Below are positions 31,922-36,856 of a DNA stretch of 36,856 bases, piece by piece (the stretch's first letter is position 1; every line of letters begins with the position of its first letter). The notes beneath the pieces were generated by a model that worked only from the letters and a program-made list of their open reading frames with translations, was not told the origin of the DNA and searched no databases. The stretch covers positions 1-36,856 of the forward strand of contig NZ_BOPO01000010.1 in NCBI RefSeq assembly GCF_017312725.1, in the 5' to 3' direction. The stretch is from Actinocatenispora comari. Lineage in GTDB: Bacteria; Actinomycetota; Actinomycetes; Mycobacteriales; Micromonosporaceae. The translations under genes and the position numbers were made by a program.

Positions 31922-31962
31922 ACCCTAAAGCCGCAGTCTTGGTTCCTGCAAGAGATGTGCAA
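31922..31962 (-). promoter_or_regulatory. Nur-box-like operator and promoter of the NiCoT gene
   Basis: On the minus strand TTGCAC-N5-TTGCAG (31946-31962) matches the Nur box TTGCAA-N5-TTGCAA at five of six bases in each half. Its second half doubles as a -35 (TTGCAG), followed after 18 bases by a -10 TAGGGT (31922-31927). Nickel-loaded Nur bound here would block the promoter. Confidence 0.65.
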
Positions 31963-32033
31963 TTAGCCACGCGCGACAGCGCTCCGCCGGAGTGGGCCCG
32001 GCATGCCGGGCGATCCCACCAGGCGCGACGCCA

Positions 32034-32062
32034 TTGACCTTTGCTGCGCACTTCATTACGGT
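32034..32062 (+). promoter_or_regulatory. Sigma-70 type promoter of the secreted propeller gene
   Basis: TTGACC (32034-32039), 17 bases, TACGGT (32057-32062). The predicted transcript begins near 32069, which excludes the ATG at 32064 as start codon and leaves a leader of about 45 bases to the GTG chosen. Confidence 0.65.
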
Positions 32063-32114
32063 CATGTCCTCAAACAGGGTGGCAGCTCCCCGACGTACCG
32101 GAAGGGTGGCCCTC

Positions 32115-34631
32115 GTGCCTGCTCGTCGCGTTCGTACCGCTCCCCTCCTCGCCGCCGCCGTCCTGGCGGTCTGCGCCGTCGTCGGCCCGGCCGACGGCGC
32201 CGCCCGGGCCACGCCGGCCGGCACCGGCGACATCCTCATCGGCAACCACAGCTTCGAGTCCGGCACCGACGGCTGGACTTTCGGCCGAGCCGGAAAGGAC
32301 ATCCCGCGGCCGGATCCCGCGTGCGCCGGCACCGCGGTGACCGACCGGCACACCGACGGCTCGGCGAGCCTGCGGCTGTCCCCCGCCGCCGGCTGCCCCA
32401 CCCCCGCCGCGGTCGCCGACCCGGTCGCCGTACAGGCCGGTACGACCTATCACGCCTTCCTGCAGATCTCCGGCCCGCAGGCGAGTGCCCGGCTGCGGCT
32501 GGTGTTCGCCGCCGCCGACGGCACCGTGCTCGACGTGTCCGGCGGGCCGGCCGGCACGCCGGGCGCCGGCTGGTCCACCGTGTCGGCCGCCGCGACCGCA
32601 CCCGCCGGTACCGCGACGGTCGCGGTGCGGCTCGACGTGGCCAAGGCGACGGTGTGGGCCGACGACGCGCTGATCACCGCCACCGACACCGATCTCGGCT
32701 CGCAGGTGGGCAAGGCGTCCGTCAACGCGACGACGTTCGGGGTGGACGGCGCCGGCGCGCGCACCGCGTACACGGTCGTGACCGGGGCGAGCAACTGGGA
32801 CGCGCACCTGGTCGGGATCACCGAGGCGACCGGCAAGGTCACCGTCGACCTGCCGCTGCCGGGCGCCACCGGCGCGTGGAACGCCACCACCGCCACCGAC
32901 GGCTCGGTCTACGTCGGCAGCTACAACTTCGACGACACCAGCAGGAACGGCCGGCTCTACCGGTACGTGCCGGGCGCCACGGCGGTGCAGGACCTGGGGC
33001 AGCCGATCGCGGGCGACACGTTCGTCTGGGACGTCACCGCCGGGCCGGACGGCAGCGTGTACGGCGGGGGCTACCCGTCCGGCGGCGCCTTCCGGTACTC
33101 GCCGGCGGACGGGTTCCGGCAGGTCGGCGCGCGGCCGATGGTCGCGCCCGAGCAGTACGTGCGCAGCGTCGCCTACGACCCGGCCAACGACGTGGCGTAC
33201 GCCGGGATCGGCTCGCACGCGCACCTGATGGCCTGCCCGGGCGGCGGGACGACGTGCACCGACATCCTGCCGGCCGAGTACGCCGCGGAGGAGTTCACCT
33301 ACTCGCTGGAGGCCGGCGACGGCTACGTGTTCGCGAACCTGTCGAACACCGGCGACGGGCACCTGCTGATCATGAAGGTGACGGCGACCGGCGACACCGT
33401 CACCGCCACGAAGGTCGCCGACATCCCGAAGGTGCGCTACCCCGGCGCGTCCCCGGTCGTCGCCGGCGGCGTGTACTACCTGAGCGGCTCGAAGCTGATG
33501 CGCTACGACCTCGCGGCCGGCACGTCGGCCGCGGTGGCGAGCGGGCTGCCGGCCGCCGGCCGGTCCTGGGGCGTGGACACCGGCGGCCCGGCACCCGCAC
33601 TGGAGGCGGTCGGCAACACCGCCGCCGGCCCGGTGGTGATGCGCTACGACACCGGCACCGGCACGGTGAGCTCGGTGACCGCCACCGGCGTACCGGCGGC
33701 GCCGACCAACCTGCAGACCCCGCTGCTCGGCCCGGACGGCAGGATCTACACCTCCGGCTTCCTGTCCGGCGGCACCGGCGTGTACACCCCGATGCGCTCC
33801 GACGCCGACGTCCAGTACACCGGGGTGCCGCAGGTCGAGGGCGCCACCGTCATCGGCGACACGATGTACTTCGGCGGCTATCCCGGCGCCAACGTGTACG
33901 CCTACCAGCCGGCGAAGCCGTGGAAGCTCGGCACCAACCCGGTCAAGGTCTGCTCGCTGACCGACCAGGACCAGGACCGGCCGTACGGGATGGTGAACGC
34001 GGGCGGCAAGCTCGTGATCGGCACCGAGGCCGGGTACGGCAAGCTCACCGGCGCGCTCGCCGTCTACGACCCGGCGACCGGCTCCTGCGTCACGCACCCG
34101 AACATCGCCGACGACCGCACCGTCGCGAGCCTGGCGTACCTGGACGGCATGGTGTACGGCGGGACGTCGATCTGGGGCGGGCTCGGGGTCGAGCCGTCCC
34201 AGCGGGAGGCGGTGCTGCTCGCCTACGACCCGGCGACCGGGGCGCACCACGAGATCGCGCTGCCCAGCCGCGGGCTGCGTACCGTGCTGGGGCTGACCGT
34301 CGGCCCCGACCACCGGCTCTGGATGATCGCCGAGGACCACGTGCTGGTGTACGACCCGGTCAGCCAGCGGTTCGTCGCCGACCAGCGGATCTTCCCGGAA
34401 CTGGACGTGCCCGGCGACGAGCTGATCGACGCGCACGACGCGTTCCTGCGCACCGGCCGGGATGGCAACCTCTACGGCACCATCCACGGCCGGTACGTGT
34501 TCCGGCTCGACCCGCGGACCCTGCACGCCACGGTGCTGCGCCGGGGCACCGTCGAAGGGCTGACCGCCGACCGGTACGGCAACCTCTACTACGTCCAGGA
34601 CGGGTACCGGCTGCACCGGCTGGTGCCGTAG
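32115..34631 (+). CDS. Secreted protein with N-terminal CBM-like and beta-propeller domains
   Basis: An 838-residue exported protein. The N-terminus [20 protein letters not shown] is a Sec-type signal peptide ending near residue 32. Residues 36 to about 195 look like a galactose-binding/CBM jelly roll ([40 protein letters not shown]). The rest has repeated blades such as [52 protein letters not shown] and [18 protein letters not shown], typical of SMP-30/NHL or PQQ-like propellers. No catalytic residues are recognised; ligand or substrate unknown, perhaps a polysaccharide. GTG start with GGAAGGG at a proper distance and after the mapped promoter. Confidence 0.85.
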   Translation: MPARRVRTAPLLAAAVLAVCAVVGPADGAARATPAGTGDILIGNHSFESGTDGWTFGRAGKDIPRPDPACAGTAVTDRHTDGSASLRLSPAAGCPTPAAVADPVAVQAGTTYHAFLQISGPQASARLRLVFAAADGTVLDVSGGPAGTPGAGWSTVSAAATAPAGTATVAVRLDVAKATVWADDALITATDTDLGSQVGKASVNATTFGVDGAGARTAYTVVTGASNWDAHLVGITEATGKVTVDLPLPGATGAWNATTATDGSVYVGSYNFDDTSRNGRLYRYVPGATAVQDLGQPIAGDTFVWDVTAGPDGSVYGGGYPSGGAFRYSPADGFRQVGARPMVAPEQYVRSVAYDPANDVAYAGIGSHAHLMACPGGGTTCTDILPAEYAAEEFTYSLEAGDGYVFANLSNTGDGHLLIMKVTATGDTVTATKVADIPKVRYPGASPVVAGGVYYLSGSKLMRYDLAAGTSAAVASGLPAAGRSWGVDTGGPAPALEAVGNTAAGPVVMRYDTGTGTVSSVTATGVPAAPTNLQTPLLGPDGRIYTSGFLSGGTGVYTPMRSDADVQYTGVPQVEGATVIGDTMYFGGYPGANVYAYQPAKPWKLGTNPVKVCSLTDQDQDRPYGMVNAGGKLVIGTEAGYGKLTGALAVYDPATGSCVTHPNIADDRTVASLAYLDGMVYGGTSIWGGLGVEPSQREAVLLAYDPATGAHHEIALPSRGLRTVLGLTVGPDHRLWMIAEDHVLVYDPVSQRFVADQRIFPELDVPGDELIDAHDAFLRTGRDGNLYGTIHGRYVFRLDPRTLHATVLRRGTVEGLTADRYGNLYYVQDGYRLHRLVP

Positions 34632-34699
34632 CGCCGGCGGATGGCCGGTCGGGGCGCGGGTCGCTCGGTGATCGCCTACGGTCGAGCCGGAGGTGTGCG

Positions 34700-35809
34700 A
34701 TGACCGACACCGCGACGCCGGCCGGCCCGATCCCGGACCGGATGACCGGCTGGCAGGTGACCACGCCGGCACCGGTGGCGGACCGGCCGCTGCGCGCGAC
34801 GACGCTGCCGGTGCCCACCCCGGCGGCGGACGAGCTGCTGGTGCGGGTACTGGCCTGCGGGGTGTGCCGGACCGACCTGCACGTCACCGAGGGCGACCTG
34901 CCGGTGCACCGGCCCGGCGTGGTGCCCGGGCACGAGGTGGTCGGGCGCGTCGTCGCGGTCGGGGCCGGGGTGACCGGGTGGGCGGTCGGCGAGCGGGTCG
35001 GCGTCGCCTGGCTGCGGCACACGTGCGGACACTGCCGGTACTGCCGGGCCGGTGCGGAGAACCTGTGCCTGGCGTCGCGGTACACCGGGTGGGACGCCGA
35101 CGGCGGCTACGCGCAGTACACCACCGTGCCGGCCGGCTACGCCTACCGGCTGCCCGCCGGGTACTCCGACGTGGAGCTGGCGCCGCTGCTGTGCGCCGGG
35201 ATCATCGGCTACCGGGCGCTGCTGCGCGCCGAACTGCCGGCCGGCGGACGGCTCGGCATCTACGGGTTCGGCGCCTCCGCTCACCTCACCGCGCAGCTGG
35301 CCCTCGCCCAGGGCGCCACGGTGCACGTGCTGACCCGGTCCGCCGCGGCCCGGCAACTGGCGCTGGAGCTCGGTGCCGCGTCCGCCGGCCCGGCCGACGG
35401 CGCACCGCCCGAGCCGCTGGACGCGGCGATCCTGTTCGCCCCGGTCGGCACCCTGGTACCGGTGGCGCTGGCCGCGCTGGACGCCGGCGGCACCCTGTCG
35501 GTGGCGGGCATCCACCTCACCGACATCCCGCCACTGAACTACCAGCGGCACCTGTTCCGCGAACGCACCCTGCGCAGCGTCACGGCCAACACCCGCGACG
35601 ACGGTCGCCGCTTCCTCGACCTCGCCGGCCGGCACCACCTGCACGTGACGACCACGCCGTACCCGCTGGCGCAGGCCGACCGGGCGCTCGCCGACCTGGC
35701 CGGCGACCGGGTCGAGGGCGCCGCGGTACTGGTACCCGAACCGTCGCCGGCCGCACCGGTGACCGGCAGACCGTCGCCGGGCGCACCGGTGACCGGCGGA
35801 ACGGAGTGA
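34700..35809 (+). CDS. Zinc-dependent alcohol dehydrogenase
   Basis: A 369-residue MDR alcohol dehydrogenase of the bacterial AdhA/AdhP type. Catalytic zinc ligands should be Cys56 (CGVCRTDLH), His78 (GHEVVG) and Cys165 ([10 protein letters not shown]); the structural zinc loop is Cys109, Cys112, Cys115, Cys123 ([15 protein letters not shown]). The NAD-binding loop is [15 protein letters not shown]. The C-terminus beyond the family's normal end ([11 protein letters not shown]) is extended by a 10-residue unit present twice ([10 protein letters not shown] / [10 protein letters not shown]). ATG start with GGAGGTG six bases ahead. The following VOC gene starts 4 bp after its stop, so they form an operon. 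Confidence 0.94.
   Translation: MTDTATPAGPIPDRMTGWQVTTPAPVADRPLRATTLPVPTPAADELLVRVLACGVCRTDLHVTEGDLPVHRPGVVPGHEVVGRVVAVGAGVTGWAVGERVGVAWLRHTCGHCRYCRAGAENLCLASRYTGWDADGGYAQYTTVPAGYAYRLPAGYSDVELAPLLCAGIIGYRALLRAELPAGGRLGIYGFGASAHLTAQLALAQGATVHVLTRSAAARQLALELGAASAGPADGAPPEPLDAAILFAPVGTLVPVALAALDAGGTLSVAGIHLTDIPPLNYQRHLFRERTLRSVTANTRDDGRRFLDLAGRHHLHVTTTPYPLAQADRALADLAGDRVEGAAVLVPEPSPAAPVTGRPSPGAPVTGGTE
35741..35800. repeat. 30-bp tandem duplication at the end of the dehydrogenase gene
   Basis: Two in-frame 30-bp units (35741-35770, 35771-35800) differ at only a few bases and make up the last 20 codons but three of the dehydrogenase. They add a Pro-rich tail outside the enzyme fold. Confidence 0.85.
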
Positions 35810-35813
35810 CCGG

Positions 35814-36257
35814 ATGACCGACCACCCCCGCTTCGACCAGCTGACCGTCCGGCTGCCGGTAGCCGACGTCGCCGCGGCGGCGGGGTTCTACCGACGGCTG
35901 TTCGGCCGCGACCCGGACTTCGCCCCGCACGAGGACTTCCTGGAGTGGCAGGCGGTACCGGGCACCTGGGTGCAGGTGTGCCCCGGCGCCGCGACCGGCG
36001 GTACCGGCCGGCTCCGGTTCGGCGTCGCCGACATCCGGGCCGCGGTGACGTGGGCCGAGGTGTCGCTGCGGGTCGAGTGCACGCCGATCCAGTCGCTGCC
36101 CGGCGTGGTCGCGTTCACCGACTTCACCGACCCGTACGGGCACGGCTGGGGCTTCTTCCAGGATCTCGTCGATCCGGCGACGGCGGTCGGCCCGGGTGGC
36201 TCGGTGACCGACGAGACGCTGTTCGTCGCCGGCGTCGCCGACCCGTCCAACGACTGA
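35814..36257 (+). CDS. VOC-family (glyoxalase-like) protein
   Basis: A 147-residue single VOC domain: LTVRLPVADVAAAAGFYRRLFGRDPDF at the N-terminus, a WVQVCPGA strand, RLRFGVADIRAAV, and VAFTDFTDPYGHGWGFFQDL at the end. Ligand or reaction unknown. It begins 4 bp after the alcohol dehydrogenase stop and uses an ATG inside GGATGACC, so translation is probably coupled. A role beside an alcohol/aldehyde oxidation step (such as aldehyde detoxification) is conceivable, but the sequence does not show it. A strong terminator follows. Confidence 0.88.
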   Translation: MTDHPRFDQLTVRLPVADVAAAAGFYRRLFGRDPDFAPHEDFLEWQAVPGTWVQVCPGAATGGTGRLRFGVADIRAAVTWAEVSLRVECTPIQSLPGVVAFTDFTDPYGHGWGFFQDLVDPATAVGPGGSVTDETLFVAGVADPSND

Positions 36258-36260
36258 CGA

Positions 36261-36293
36261 GGCCCGAGGTCGGACCGGGTCCGACCTCGGGCC
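36261..36293 (+). terminator. Strong terminator hairpin after the VOC gene
   Basis: A perfect 14-bp stem (arm GGCCCGAGGTCGGA) with a five-base loop CCGGG starts three bases after the VOC stop codon. It lacks a U-tract. Further GC-rich direct repeats follow to about 36370, with no gene seen up to 36476. Confidence 0.8.
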
Positions 36294-36476
36294 CGGCCCG
36301 ACCTCCCAGCCGGCCGGAAGCCGGCCCGGCCTCCGGCCGGCACGACCTCCGGCCCGGGGCCGACGAGCCGGTGGTGACTCTCCGGGCACAGGCTCGGCAC
36401 AGCAACGGCCGGTACTCCCCGCAAGCTCCCAGTCACCCGCCAGCCGAGCCGCAGTGCACCGGCGCACGCTCGACCC

Positions 36477-36856
36477 ATGAGTACCGATCCGGGAACCCAC
36501 CTCGACCCCGAGCCGGACGAGCCGCGGCCGACCGGCACCGACCACGCCGCCTCGTCGGCGGCAGACCCGAAGCCGGCCACACCGGCCGGACCCCGACACC
36601 CGGAACCGACCCCGCCGCCCGCCTCCTGGGCACCGGAGCCCGGCGAGTGGCCCGCGCGGGCCGCCACACAGCACGACCCGGAGCCCGTCACCTCGGCCGC
36701 CGAGGCCGCCACGGCGCGGGCCACCTCGGTCCGCGAGGCCGGCACGCCACCGGACCCGGAGGCCGGCACACCAGCCGCCGCGGCCGCCACGGCGCGGGAC
36801 GCGGAGGCGGTCACCCCGGCGGGCGTCCGGCAGCCGGCGGCGGGCCCGGTGGCCGG
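36477..36856 (+). CDS. Pro/Ala-rich open frame, 3' end missing
   Basis: From an ATG the frame stays open for 126 codons to the window edge. The product begins MSTDPGTHLDPEPDEPRPTG and is dominated by Pro, Ala, Glu and Thr, with no hydrophobic segment and no recognisable domain. It looks like a disordered N-terminal region, as often found ahead of membrane or cell-surface domains in actinomycetes. No clear ribosome binding site is seen, so the start is uncertain. A repeated piece (EAATAR... / AAATAR...) suggests slippage growth. A chance open frame in G+C-rich DNA cannot be excluded. Confidence 0.5.
   Translation, partial: MSTDPGTHLDPEPDEPRPTGTDHAASSAADPKPATPAGPRHPEPTPPPASWAPEPGEWPARAATQHDPEPVTSAAEAATARATSVREAGTPPDPEAGTPAAAAATARDAEAVTPAGVRQPAAGPVA

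Noticed and set aside
31992-32114. Upstream starts (including ATG at 32064) for the secreted protein
   Set aside because: The TTGACC-N17-TACGGT promoter predicts a transcript starting near 32069, and the signal peptide fits the GTG at 32115.

Overview
The window is very G+C-rich DNA (well above 70 % by eye). GTG starts are common, third codon positions are almost always G or C, and the gene families are typical of actinomycetes: a SigB/SigF-type sigma factor, a Nur-like nickel box, Tat-exported glycosidases, a TetR/VOC pair and a conserved actinobacterial protein of unknown function. A filamentous or soil actinomycete, possibly Micromonosporaceae, fits best; the genus cannot be fixed from the sequence. 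I see no rRNA, tRNA, CRISPR array, insertion sequence or phage gene.

Left part (1-8482): a divergent lysine-degradation locus of the kind known from fermenting clostridia and fusobacteria. On the minus strand run kdd, a YtcJ-like amidohydrolase, kamD, kamE, kal and a MutL/GlmL-like mutase-reactivase gene that leaves the window. Divergent from kdd is kamA. Together they encode L-lysine -> beta-lysine (KamA) -> 3,5-diaminohexanoate (KamDE, B12 and PLP) -> 3-keto-5-aminohexanoate (Kdd), and 3-aminobutyryl-CoA -> crotonyl-CoA (Kal). The cleavage enzyme Kce is absent from the window and may lie beyond the left edge. An inverted repeat sits between kdd and kamA.

Middle part (8500-20166): a histidine phosphatase; a DoxX-like membrane protein divergent from a Tat-exported GH89 alpha-N-acetylglucosaminidase; an acyl-CoA dehydrogenase with a downstream Lrp/AsnC regulator; an RlmA-type 23S rRNA methyltransferase; a quinone oxidoreductase-like MDR; a stand-alone 5'-3' exonuclease; a P-loop kinase-like protein with a 27-bp minisatellite linker; and a glutaryl-CoA dehydrogenase. 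The last makes crotonyl-CoA, the same intermediate that Kal yields.

Right part (20481-36856): a disaccharide phosphorolysis set (beta-phosphoglucomutase-like HAD protein, GH65 phosphorylase, methyltransferase), a PfkB sugar or nucleoside kinase, an alpha/beta hydrolase, a SigB/SigF-type sigma factor with a matching autoregulatory promoter, a divergent actinobacterial protein of unknown function, a VOC protein divergent from a TetR regulator, a multi-spanning membrane protein, a NiCoT nickel/cobalt permease behind a Nur-box-like operator, a large secreted beta-propeller-like protein, a zinc alcohol dehydrogenase with a VOC protein, and the start of a Pro/Ala-rich open frame that runs off the right edge.

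The most distinctive content is the lysine locus with its embedded amidohydrolase, its variant KamA cofactor loop and its putative operator. Several regulatory sites can be read directly. A second theme is the number of short in-frame or intergenic tandem duplications (14-30 bp units) at gene ends and linkers.
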